DNA of 40,151 nt from an uncultured Oxalobacteraceae bacterium (GTDB lineage Bacteria; Pseudomonadota; Gammaproteobacteria; Burkholderiales; Burkholderiaceae_D), in the NCBI GenBank assembly GCA_903893945.1, contig CAITOF010000003.1:1-40151 (forward strand), in the 5' to 3' direction. The notes below the pieces were generated by a model. That model was given only the letters and a program-made list of their open reading frames with translations. It was not told where the DNA came from and made no database searches. Within the stretch, counting starts at the first letter, position 1. Every line of letters begins with the position of its first letter. This document shows positions 24,283-31,543 of the stretch, piece after piece. The position numbers and the translations under genes were made by a program.

Positions 24283-25410
24283 TCAGGTCGTTACTGTTAT
24301 CCGGTTTGCGTATTTTTTACCCCGTTTGGAGTATTCTTGGAAATCGTCGTTGAAAGTCTCACTTGTTTTACAGTTTTTCAATTCAATTCCGGTAAACTGG
24401 CTGCTATTCCATTCATGTGTTGATGTTAAATCACCGTTTATCATGGTGAAGTCGTGGAAACGGCATTTTGTAAATGTTGAGCCGGTAAAATTGGGTTCGA
24501 GAAATTGCCTGTTCCTTTCCGAGATGACCCTTTTTTTGCGATGGATCTCGATTTTTTCTTTGACTTCCGCGTCATCCTTGTTTTGCCTGAAGCCCCTCAG
24601 ATACATATTGTTATAGTTTGTGATCGTTTTGCTGACGTTGACGTAGTAAATATGTTCTTTGAAAACGGTGCTGCCATCGAATTCGACGTTGGTCAGATGC
24701 GAATCTGAAAAGTTTGTCGCCGCGCATCTGGACACATAGAATATGACATTGTCGATGGTGGCGCTTGTGAAATCTGAATGGGTCAGACTGGCATTATCAA
24801 AGTTGGTGCGCTGCAGATTGGCCCCGGAAAACCTGCAATGGGTTAAATTACTGCCAGAAAAATCCGTGTTCCAGAGTCGGGTTCTGGAAAAATCAAAATG
24901 GGCCAGGTTCAGGCCACTCAGATTTACATAGCTCAGATCGGCGTTGGAAGTGATTGAATAAATTTTGCTGCAATTGGTGTGGACATGGCGGTTTAATGTG
25001 TTGACGATGGCGGCCCGTTTCAACTCTGAAAAGCCGACCCCACTGAGGTTCAGCTCGTCACCCGTCGCGGCATTTGTGATAATTATCGTGTTGTTCTCCC
25101 AGGCAGACAGCGTGAATTGCTGGCCGCTGACGGTAAAGTCGCACCTGCAAAACGGGATGCGGGTCAGGTCTGCTTCCAGTATCGCTTTCAGAATACCCAG
25201 TTCGGCGCCCGCAATGGACGCTTTCGCCTGCTGAAATTCGGTGTCGTGGGTTATGTCGCAAGGGTCGTTCCTGAGCAGATTTAAAATGAAATCTTTAAGC
25301 TGGCTCAGCAGACTTTGTTTTACCCCTTTCCGGATATCATTGTCAGTGACTAAATTTTTAATACAGTTGCGTATATGATGGGTGCTGACAGTCGGGTAAT
25401 ACATTGACAT
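24283..25410 (-). CDS. Pentapeptide-repeat protein, PipB2-like candidate effector
   Basis: A 375-residue minus-strand protein convergent with the preceding genes. Residues about 30-155 are a mixed helical/beta domain placed like the N-terminal domain of PipB2. Residues 156-250 are a regular pentapeptide-repeat block ('NADLSYVNLSGLNLAHFDFS', 'SNLTHCRFSGANLQRTNFDN'), and a second short block occupies about 325-360. No signal peptide. A weak LKDFILNLL stretch near 38-46 occupies the place of the WEK(I/M)xxFF signal but does not match it well. No Shine-Dalgarno precedes ATG 25410 and an in-frame TGA lies 9 bp upstream; translation may be coupled to the overlapping upstream frame (25350-25697). 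No other strand-mates nearby. Confidence 0.8.
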   Translation of the reverse strand: MSMYYPTVSTHHIRNCIKNLVTDNDIRKGVKQSLLSQLKDFILNLLRNDPCDITHDTEFQQAKASIAGAELGILKAILEADLTRIPFCRCDFTVSGQQFTLSAWENNTIIITNAATGDELNLSGVGFSELKRAAIVNTLNRHVHTNCSKIYSITSNADLSYVNLSGLNLAHFDFSRTRLWNTDFSGSNLTHCRFSGANLQRTNFDNASLTHSDFTSATIDNVIFYVSRCAATNFSDSHLTNVEFDGSTVFKEHIYYVNVSKTITNYNNMYLRGFRQNKDDAEVKEKIEIHRKKRVISERNRQFLEPNFTGSTFTKCRFHDFTMINGDLTSTHEWNSSQFTGIELKNCKTSETFNDDFQEYSKRGKKYANRITVTT

Positions 25411-25697
25411 AACGGTTCAGGTGGAAGTAGCGTAGTCTTGCACAGGTTGGTCCATGAATTCAATTCAAATTCGGTAACATACTTTTTCACCGCTTGAATT
25501 TTTGTATAGGCTGGCGCATCGGCGACGATTATGGTTGACCTTGCCGCACGAACCGGCAATTCGGGGTGGGGTAGCCACTTTTTACCCACTTTAAAGCGAC
25601 GCTGTCGCCGCGGTTTTATGGCACTGTATTGCTGGGGGGAGGCAGGCGAACCGTGGGACATCTGTTCGTCACTTTGTTGGTTAATATTCAACTTCAT
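25350..25697 (-). CDS. Small basic ORF overlapping the 5' end of the pentapeptide gene
   Basis: A 115-residue frame starting 'MKLNINQQSDEQMSHGSPAS', with GGGGA about 9 bp upstream on the minus strand. The first 80 codons look coding (mixed Lys/Arg-rich, 'RRQRRFKVGKKW'); the last 30 are less convincing. It overlaps the pentapeptide gene by 61 bp in another frame. It may be a real coupled gene, or the original N-terminus of the pentapeptide protein separated by a frameshift. Unrecognised. Confidence 0.4.
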   Translation of the reverse strand: MKLNINQQSDEQMSHGSPASPQQYSAIKPRRQRRFKVGKKWLPHPELPVRAARSTIIVADAPAYTKIQAVKKYVTEFELNSWTNLCKTTLLPPEPLCQCITRLSAPIIYATVLKI

Positions 25698-25774
25698 GGA
25701 CGGATTCCCCGGTAATAGCACATACGGTTCAATTTACAATACAATGAGCGCTTTGACTATTCATTGGTATATTC

Positions 25775-26221
25775 ATGCAAAACACACTGACGATCGGAAA
25801 ATCACGGGTACGTGGTTTTACATTAATTGAAATTATGGTCGTGATTGCCATTCTGGGCATTATGGCCGCGATTGTGGTACCTAAATTGGTGGGGCACACC
25901 GATACGGCAAAAGTGGTGGCAGCCAAGCAGGATATCGCCAATATCAAGCAGGCATTGATACTCTACAAGCTGGATAATCAGCGTTATCCGACCACCGAAC
26001 AGGGCTTGCAGTCGCTGGTCACCAAACCCACTGTCGGGCCTGCTGCGAACGGCTGGAAAACAGACGGTTATCTGGAAAAAATACCTAAAGACCCCTGGGG
26101 CAATCCCTACCAGTATCTGTGTCCCGGCATAAAAGGGGAATTTGACGTATTTTCATTTGGGGCAGATGGACAGCCCGGTGGTGAAGGGATTAATGCGGAC
26201 ATTGGTTCCTGGGATTTATAA
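25775..26221 (+). CDS. gspG: T2SS major pseudopilin GspG
   Basis: The main subunit of the periplasmic pseudopilus that pushes folded proteins through the secretin. The 148 residues contain the prepilin cleavage site after RVRG with Phe+1 and Glu+5 ('GFTLIEIMVVIAILGIMAAI'), then 'YPTTEQGLQSLV', 'DPWGNPYQYLCPG' and 'DVFSFGADGQPGGEG', all hallmarks of GspG including its calcium-binding loop. The start has no clear ribosome site but is the only Met before the leader. First gene of the gspGHIJKLMNDEFC operon; the 53-bp gap to the divergent frame upstream must hold its promoter. Confidence 0.97.
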   Translation: MQNTLTIGKSRVRGFTLIEIMVVIAILGIMAAIVVPKLVGHTDTAKVVAAKQDIANIKQALILYKLDNQRYPTTEQGLQSLVTKPTVGPAANGWKTDGYLEKIPKDPWGNPYQYLCPGIKGEFDVFSFGADGQPGGEGINADIGSWDL

Positions 26222-26229
26222 AGTCCTGT

Positions 26230-26730
26230 ATGACTGCGGGTACCGCGCCACGTTCGCCTGTTTGCCGGATTGCCGGATTTACCTTGCTGGAACTGCTGGT
26301 CGTTCTGGTCGTAATGGGTATTATGCTGGGCATGGTCAGTTTTAATGCCATACCTGACAATAAAAAGGCATTGTTTAACGACGCACAGCGGATTGCCCTG
26401 CTATTGCAGCTGGCGCGGGAAGAGGCCATCGTTCGCAACCGGCCGGTAGCGTTTGAGCTGGACAGTGAACAATTTCGATTCTATGTCCGTGACGATACGA
26501 GCTGGCAATTGTTAAACGACAACGATTTATTTCGCGAGCGCCAGTTTCAGAAATCGCCATTACTGATTTCCATGCAGCCTGCGCCGGCCAAGCCCGGCTT
26601 ACCCCTTAAGATTGTTTTTGGACGGGAGCCGGTTGATAAGCCCTTTATTCTCACGCTTTCATTTGACGATGCCACGGTGGCTGTTTACGCGGACGGACTG
26701 GGGCATTTTTCAGTTGAACAGTCAAATTAA
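26230..26730 (+). CDS. gspH: T2SS minor pseudopilin GspH
   Basis: A 166-residue minor pseudopilin of the pseudopilus tip. Leader then 'GFTLLELLVVLVVMGIMLGM' with Glu+5, followed by the 'ALFNDAQRIALLLQLAREEA' segment common in GspH/FimT, and a beta-rich C-terminus. It starts 8 bp after gspG with a weak ribosome site, so it is probably coupled. Confidence 0.93.
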   Translation: MTAGTAPRSPVCRIAGFTLLELLVVLVVMGIMLGMVSFNAIPDNKKALFNDAQRIALLLQLAREEAIVRNRPVAFELDSEQFRFYVRDDTSWQLLNDNDLFRERQFQKSPLLISMQPAPAKPGLPLKIVFGREPVDKPFILTLSFDDATVAVYADGLGHFSVEQSN

Positions 26731-26745
26731 CCGGTGATAATTTCT

Positions 26746-27123
26746 ATGAGCCCGATGTCAAAACAAAGTGGCTTTACGCTGCTGGAGGTCCTGGTGGCAC
26801 TGGTAATCGTGGGTGTTGCGCTCGGCGCAAGCCTGCGGGCAGTCGGTAGCCTGACCAGAAACAGCGATCATCTCCGCTCATCGATGATGGCAACCTGGTC
26901 GGCAGAAAACCGGTTGGCACAGATCCGCCTGTCAACCACCTGGCCAGACATTGGTACCAGTAACTTTCCCTGTCCCCAGGACGATTTGCCGCTGGTGTGT
27001 TTTCAGGAAGTCATCGCCACGCCCAATCCCTCTTTTCGGCGCGTCGAAGTGACGGTGTCGGATGAACGCGACCCGGAGCGACGCATCATTAAACTCATCC
27101 AAGTGGTGCCGAATGCACTTTGA
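26746..27123 (+). CDS. gspI: T2SS minor pseudopilin GspI
   Basis: A 125-residue minor pseudopilin of the tip complex with GspJ and GspK. The N-terminus 'MSPMSKQSGFTLLEVLVALV' contains the cleavage site and Glu+5, followed by 'ATWSAENRLAQIRL', the family's A-x-N-x-L motif. ATG 26746 follows GGTGAT; a GTG at 26734 and an ATG at 26755 are alternatives. The 3' end overlaps gspJ. Confidence 0.94.
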   Translation: MSPMSKQSGFTLLEVLVALVIVGVALGASLRAVGSLTRNSDHLRSSMMATWSAENRLAQIRLSTTWPDIGTSNFPCPQDDLPLVCFQEVIATPNPSFRRVEVTVSDERDPERRIIKLIQVVPNAL

Positions 27124-27952
27124 CCCGTCCAGTCTGAAGCCGGCTTGTCTGCCCGGACCCGATCCGTTTGCCGGAACAGGACCAACGGCTTGCCGTGCAG
27201 CGCGACAGCGTATCAGCGGCTTCACCCTGATAGAATTGTTGGTCGCCATCAGTATTCTGGCAATCGTTGCCGTGCTGGGCTGGCGCGGACTTGACAGCAT
27301 TGTTCGGAGCAGGGAAGTATTAACGGCCGAACTGGAGCAAACCCGGGGTCTGCAGCTCACCTTTGCCCAATTGCAGAGCGATTGTGCACGTACCGTCAAC
27401 CCGCTGAATTACCCAAATCTGCCCGAAGGGCGCTCAAGCTGGATCGAACCGCAACGGATTATTCTTATCCGGCATGTCTTTTCTGATGAGCAGGCGCCAG
27501 CCATGCAGATCGTTGTATATCGGTTACAGAACGACAACCTGACCCGGTTCGAATCGATTGCGACCCGCGATCTGACGGTTCTGGCACAATTGTTGACACA
27601 GGCACGAACGCCGCCGGATAACCAGATCGAAATCGTCATGCAGAAGCATGTGCAAAGTCTGACGTTTTCCGGTTATCCGGAAAGTTCGCTGACTGGAACC
27701 ACGGCGGCGCCAAATCCGGCAACTGCCAACCCCGACCCGAACGCGGCCAATGCCAATAATAACGCGACAGCGACAAACAGCGCCGCAACCGGTGCTAACG
27801 GTAATCCGCTTCCCAATGCAAATAATTCGGGTGGCGCCATTCCGGTGCAGAATGTCAATCTGGCCAAAGTGACGACGGGCTTGCAGGCGATCATGCAGTT
27901 GCAGAATCATGAAAACACCATCCAGAAGATTTTTATTTTGGGGGGCACGTGA
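27113..27952 (+). CDS. gspJ: T2SS minor pseudopilin GspJ with Asn/Ala-rich insert
   Basis: A 279-residue GspJ: prepilin leader, 'GFTLIELLVAISILAIVAVL' with Glu+5, then 'GWRGLDSIVRSREVL', 'QLQSDCARTV' and the beta-rich body. Residues about 193-245 are a low-complexity Asn/Ala/Thr/Pro insertion, making the protein about 70-80 residues longer than usual. ATG 27113 overlaps the gspI stop by 11 bp; an in-frame ATG at 27062 would overlap far more. The stop overlaps gspK. Confidence 0.92.
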   Translation: MHFDPSSLKPACLPGPDPFAGTGPTACRAARQRISGFTLIELLVAISILAIVAVLGWRGLDSIVRSREVLTAELEQTRGLQLTFAQLQSDCARTVNPLNYPNLPEGRSSWIEPQRIILIRHVFSDEQAPAMQIVVYRLQNDNLTRFESIATRDLTVLAQLLTQARTPPDNQIEIVMQKHVQSLTFSGYPESSLTGTTAAPNPATANPDPNAANANNNATATNSAATGANGNPLPNANNSGGAIPVQNVNLAKVTTGLQAIMQLQNHENTIQKIFILGGT

Positions 27953-28941
27953 GTCAGACAGGGCGCACTGGAATTGTATCGGGCACTCCCAGGTTGCGGC
28001 AGCGAGGCGTTGCCATTGTCACGGCGCTGCTGCTGGCAGCGTTGGCGATCACCCTGGTCATGAGTCTGTTTGGTCTGCAAAATGTCCAGGTGCGCTCAAT
28101 TGAAAATCAGCGCTACCAGTTGCAGAAACAGTGGGTCATGCGCGGGGCGCTGGATTGGTCAAGGCTGATCCTGCGCGAGGATGCCAAGGTCAACCAGGTG
28201 GATTATCTGGGGGAGCCGTGGTCGGTTCCTCTGGAGGAAACCCGGCTTGACCAGTATGTGGATAATGGCCGCACCAGTGAAGACGATACGGATGCGACCC
28301 TGTCCGGTTACATTACCGACGCACAATCACGCCTGAATTTAACCAATCTTGCCAATTCGGGGGTGGTCGATCCGGACACAGTGCAAGCCTTCAAGAAATT
28401 GTTAAGTGCACAAGGATTTGATCCGAAGCTGGCCGACGATACGGCAAATCTGGTTGCGTCGACCCAGTCGCGTGCCGCGCAGGCCAATCCGGATGGAACC
28501 GTGGTTGCGGCAGCCGTGCCAGCAAAAATTCTGGCCCTGACACAGGTTGATGATCTGCTCGCCATACCCGGATTTACGCCGGCTGCCGTAGCAAAATTAA
28601 AAGACTTGGTGGTATTTTTGCCAGTACCGACGCCAATTAACATAAATACGGCATCTGCACAGGTAATTTCAGCTAGAATTGCGGGCATGTCCCTGTCGGA
28701 TGCGCAGCAGTTAGTGACGACCCGTGACCAGGCCTATTACCGGGATCTGACCGATTTGGGCGGCCGCTGGAACAAGAGCAAAGGCGCGCTACCCGCCGCA
28801 AGCGTAGTCAACACACAAACCAATTATTTTATTGTGCATGGCCATGTACGTTTGGGACGTTCAATTTTTGATCAGGATGCCTTGGTTGAGCGCACGCCGG
28901 TAACGGGAGTGACCCGGGTGGTTTGGGTACGAGACATGTAG
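27949..28941 (+). CDS. gspK: T2SS minor pseudopilin GspK
   Basis: GspK caps the pseudopilus. The 330 residues begin with 'RGVAIVTALLLAALAITLVM', a pseudopilin helix lacking Glu+5 as is characteristic of GspK, and include 'DAQSRLNLTNL', the 'INTASAQVISARIAGMS' helix-hairpin region and a large helical domain. GTG 27949 overlaps the gspJ stop (GTGA). Confidence 0.95.
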   Translation: MSQTGRTGIVSGTPRLRQRGVAIVTALLLAALAITLVMSLFGLQNVQVRSIENQRYQLQKQWVMRGALDWSRLILREDAKVNQVDYLGEPWSVPLEETRLDQYVDNGRTSEDDTDATLSGYITDAQSRLNLTNLANSGVVDPDTVQAFKKLLSAQGFDPKLADDTANLVASTQSRAAQANPDGTVVAAAVPAKILALTQVDDLLAIPGFTPAAVAKLKDLVVFLPVPTPININTASAQVISARIAGMSLSDAQQLVTTRDQAYYRDLTDLGGRWNKSKGALPAASVVNTQTNYFIVHGHVRLGRSIFDQDALVERTPVTGVTRVVWVRDM

Positions 28942-28977
28942 TAGCACTGAACAACATTTAGATAACGAAAAATCATC

Positions 28978-30249
28978 TTGAATACACTGTATTTACGCAT
29001 ACCCCCGAAACATATCGCATCGTGGCCCCATACCGCACTTGGTTATGCAGTCTGCACACACGACGGTTCGCTGGTTCGTGAAGGCAGCAGCACATTGTCA
29101 GAACTTTCCTCATTCATCTCGAATTCAACTATCGTGCTGCTGGTGGCGGCACCCGATGTGACCTTGCTCGAGCTGACCATTCCGCCCATGCCGGACGCCA
29201 AACTGAAACTGGCACTGCCCAATCTGGTCGAAGACCAGTTGGTGTGCGATGCGGCTGAATGCGTGCTGCTGCTGGGTGCACGATCAGACGCAACGAACCT
29301 GACACCCAAACCGGATCCGCAGAAACACGAGGGCAGCAAACGTGTCATCGCGGTGGCACAGCGGAGCTGGTTGCAGCAACTTTCGGCGAGCCTGTTTGCC
29401 CTGGGTGCCAATCAGATCAGGGCGTTCCCTGACCAGCTCTGTGTCCCGTTGAACAAAGGCCAGGCCAGTGCCTGCATATACGAGGATGCAGCAACGGGCG
29501 TATGCCTGGCATTGCGTTTTAATGAAAATGCCGGTGTCGGTATGCTGATGGATGCGGCACTGACCATCGACGAGTATGTGACAACGATTGCGATGCTGGC
29601 ACCGCCGGGCCCGGTGGTTCTGTACGTCGCGGCAAAATCGATCGGGGCATACAGGAATGCGATCTCGGCCAATCCGGCCTGGCAGGAACGTTTTTCGGTG
29701 TCAGAGGCCACCTGGTCGGGCACAATAGGCGCGGCAAAGTCGGTCAATTTCAATTTGATGGCGGGCTTGCACACGGCCCAGACCCATCGTATTCAATGGA
29801 AGTTGTGGCGCTGGCCGCTGATTCTGGCGAGCCTGGTTCTCGTGGTCAATATCGGCTTTTTGAATTATGACTACTGGAGCCTGAAGCGCGAGGCGCAGTC
29901 GGTAAAGCAGGCCATGCTGCAAACCTACAGGACCGCCTTTCCGAAAGAATCAGTCATACTTTTTCCGCTGGAACAAATGAGAAAAAATCTGGATCTCGCA
30001 GAACGGACCTCGGGACAGGCGAGCGCGGATGATTTTACCATGCTGCTGACCCAGTTGGGCAGCGTCTGGTCGTCCCCCGAGGCGGGCCAGATACCGAAGC
30101 TGGTGTCGATTGAATACAAGGATCACGCCCTGCTGCTGCAGGTGAAAGGGGAATTGCCGCAAAAGCAGATTCAACCATTGTTTGATGAAAAAGGGTTGGT
30201 TCTGAAGAAAAATAGTGCGGAAACCTGGCAAGTGAGGAATGCAAAATGA
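28978..30249 (+). CDS. gspL: T2SS inner-membrane platform protein GspL
   Basis: GspL links the GspE ATPase to the platform. 423 residues: an N-terminal cytoplasmic actin-like domain ('LGYAVCTHDGSL', 'LELTIPPMPDAKLKLALPNL'), one transmembrane helix at about 278-297 ('WPLILASLVLVVNIGFLNYD') and a small periplasmic ferredoxin-like domain. The start is TTG at 28978 with only a weak purine-rich leader; no better Met is available before the conserved region. ATGA overlap with gspM. Confidence 0.92.
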   Translation: MNTLYLRIPPKHIASWPHTALGYAVCTHDGSLVREGSSTLSELSSFISNSTIVLLVAAPDVTLLELTIPPMPDAKLKLALPNLVEDQLVCDAAECVLLLGARSDATNLTPKPDPQKHEGSKRVIAVAQRSWLQQLSASLFALGANQIRAFPDQLCVPLNKGQASACIYEDAATGVCLALRFNENAGVGMLMDAALTIDEYVTTIAMLAPPGPVVLYVAAKSIGAYRNAISANPAWQERFSVSEATWSGTIGAAKSVNFNLMAGLHTAQTHRIQWKLWRWPLILASLVLVVNIGFLNYDYWSLKREAQSVKQAMLQTYRTAFPKESVILFPLEQMRKNLDLAERTSGQASADDFTMLLTQLGSVWSSPEAGQIPKLVSIEYKDHALLLQVKGELPQKQIQPLFDEKGLVLKKNSAETWQVRNAK

Positions 30250-30752
30250 ACCAGATTGTATCAACGTTATCAGAAACGTTTAATCAGTTTTGGGAAGCCA
30301 GAATAGAACGGGAGCGGCAGTTTCTGGTAGCGGCTGCGGTTTTTTTTGTGTTAGCCCTGATTTATCTGGTCGGAATAGACCCGGCATTGACAGGCAGGGA
30401 AGAAATAAGAAAGTCGCTGCCGCTGTTGCACCAGCAGGCAGCACAGATGCAGCAGATGGCGCAAGAGCTGGTGGCGTTACCGAGTCCTGAAAACAGGCAT
30501 GAAGTGAGCCGGGAAACGGTTGAAGCCGGGTTGGCAGCGAATGGACTGAAAGCGCAATCGCTTTCGGTCAGTGATGGCGTGGTGCGAGCACAATTTAATT
30601 CGACCACCATGTCTGCACTGCAGACCTGGCTGCTCGAGGTGCAGCGATCCAGCGGCCTGTTTGCCGACGAAGTGAAGATCACCGGGCTGGAAGGCGGTAC
30701 GATCAGTGCAAGCCTGACATTGCGGCAGCCGGTGCCGAATGGCGCGAATTGA
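30246..30752 (+). CDS. gspM: T2SS inner-membrane platform protein GspM
   Basis: A 168-residue bitopic protein: short cytoplasmic N-terminus, a transmembrane helix at about 26-45 ('FLVAAAVFFVLALIYLVGID'), a coiled coil and a periplasmic ferredoxin-like domain. It pairs with GspL. The start overlaps the gspL stop. Confidence 0.92.
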   Translation: MNQIVSTLSETFNQFWEARIERERQFLVAAAVFFVLALIYLVGIDPALTGREEIRKSLPLLHQQAAQMQQMAQELVALPSPENRHEVSRETVEAGLAANGLKAQSLSVSDGVVRAQFNSTTMSALQTWLLEVQRSSGLFADEVKITGLEGGTISASLTLRQPVPNGAN

Positions 30753-30763
30753 TTGAAGCACGT

Positions 30764-31543
30764 ATGCGTATCAAACAGAAAATAGCCTGGTTCAGCATTG
30801 CATTAGTCTGTATTTTGACGACCGTACTTTTTTTTGCTCCCGCCACGTGGCTGGGTATGGCACTGGCAAAAAATACCGGGGGACGGCTTGATCTGGGCGA
30901 TGCAGAAGGAAGTTTGTGGAACGGATCGGCATTTATTGGTGTGGCAGCGGACAGACATGGCGATCTTACGCCGTTACTGCCGGGACGGTTCAGTTGGCAC
31001 CTGTCACCCATACTGCTACTTGGACAGATTGACCTGGCACTTGAAAATTCGGCATCATTGTCGCAGCCGGTCAGTGTGACCGGAAATTTCAGACACTTGC
31101 AGATTGGTCCGAGTGCAGTTAAATTGCCCTCTGAACGACTGGTTGGTCTGGGTGCGCCGTTAAATACGCTGAAACCTGCGGGTGAAATTACCCTGTCCTG
31201 GGATCCGTTAAGCCTGAGCCTGGCCGAGGGTGGATTAAACGTGGATGGCACCATGAAATTGTCGATGGATAAAATGGCGTCGGCGCTGTCACCGATTAAG
31301 CCACTGGGGTCGTATCTGTTGTCGTTTGTGTGGCATGGTCAGTCAGCGGATCTGGAGCTGAAAACACTGTCTGGCGCATTGCTGTTGACTGGCAAAGGTG
31401 CGATAGTGAATGGTCAGTTGCAATTCAGTGGCGAGGCACAGGCGCGCGATGGCGATGAGGACAAGTTGGTTAATTTACTGAATTTACTGGGTCAACGCAA
31501 ACCAGGCGTTGATAAATTTGTGATTGGTTTAGAATTTAAATGA
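30764..31543 (+). CDS. gspN: T2SS protein GspN
   Basis: A 259-residue protein with one N-terminal membrane segment ('IAWFSIALVCILTTVLFFAP') and a beta-rich periplasmic domain with the 'GRLDLGDAEGSLWNGSA' start typical of GspN. GspN is present in only some T2SS, including many betaproteobacterial ones; its role is auxiliary. ATG 30764 is preferred; a TTG at 30749 overlapping the gspM stop would add five residues. The 3' end overlaps gspD (ATGA). Confidence 0.9.
   Translation: MRIKQKIAWFSIALVCILTTVLFFAPATWLGMALAKNTGGRLDLGDAEGSLWNGSAFIGVAADRHGDLTPLLPGRFSWHLSPILLLGQIDLALENSASLSQPVSVTGNFRHLQIGPSAVKLPSERLVGLGAPLNTLKPAGEITLSWDPLSLSLAEGGLNVDGTMKLSMDKMASALSPIKPLGSYLLSFVWHGQSADLELKTLSGALLLTGKGAIVNGQLQFSGEAQARDGDEDKLVNLLNLLGQRKPGVDKFVIGLEFK

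Noticed and set aside
25753..25773. TTGACT and TATATT before gspG as a promoter
   Set aside because: The spacer is only 9 bp, far too short for a sigma-70 promoter.
28308..28688. 126-codon minus-strand frame inside gspK
   Set aside because: Shadow of a well-supported gspK with no ribosome site of its own; the same holds for the long minus-strand frames in gspL, gspE and gspJ.
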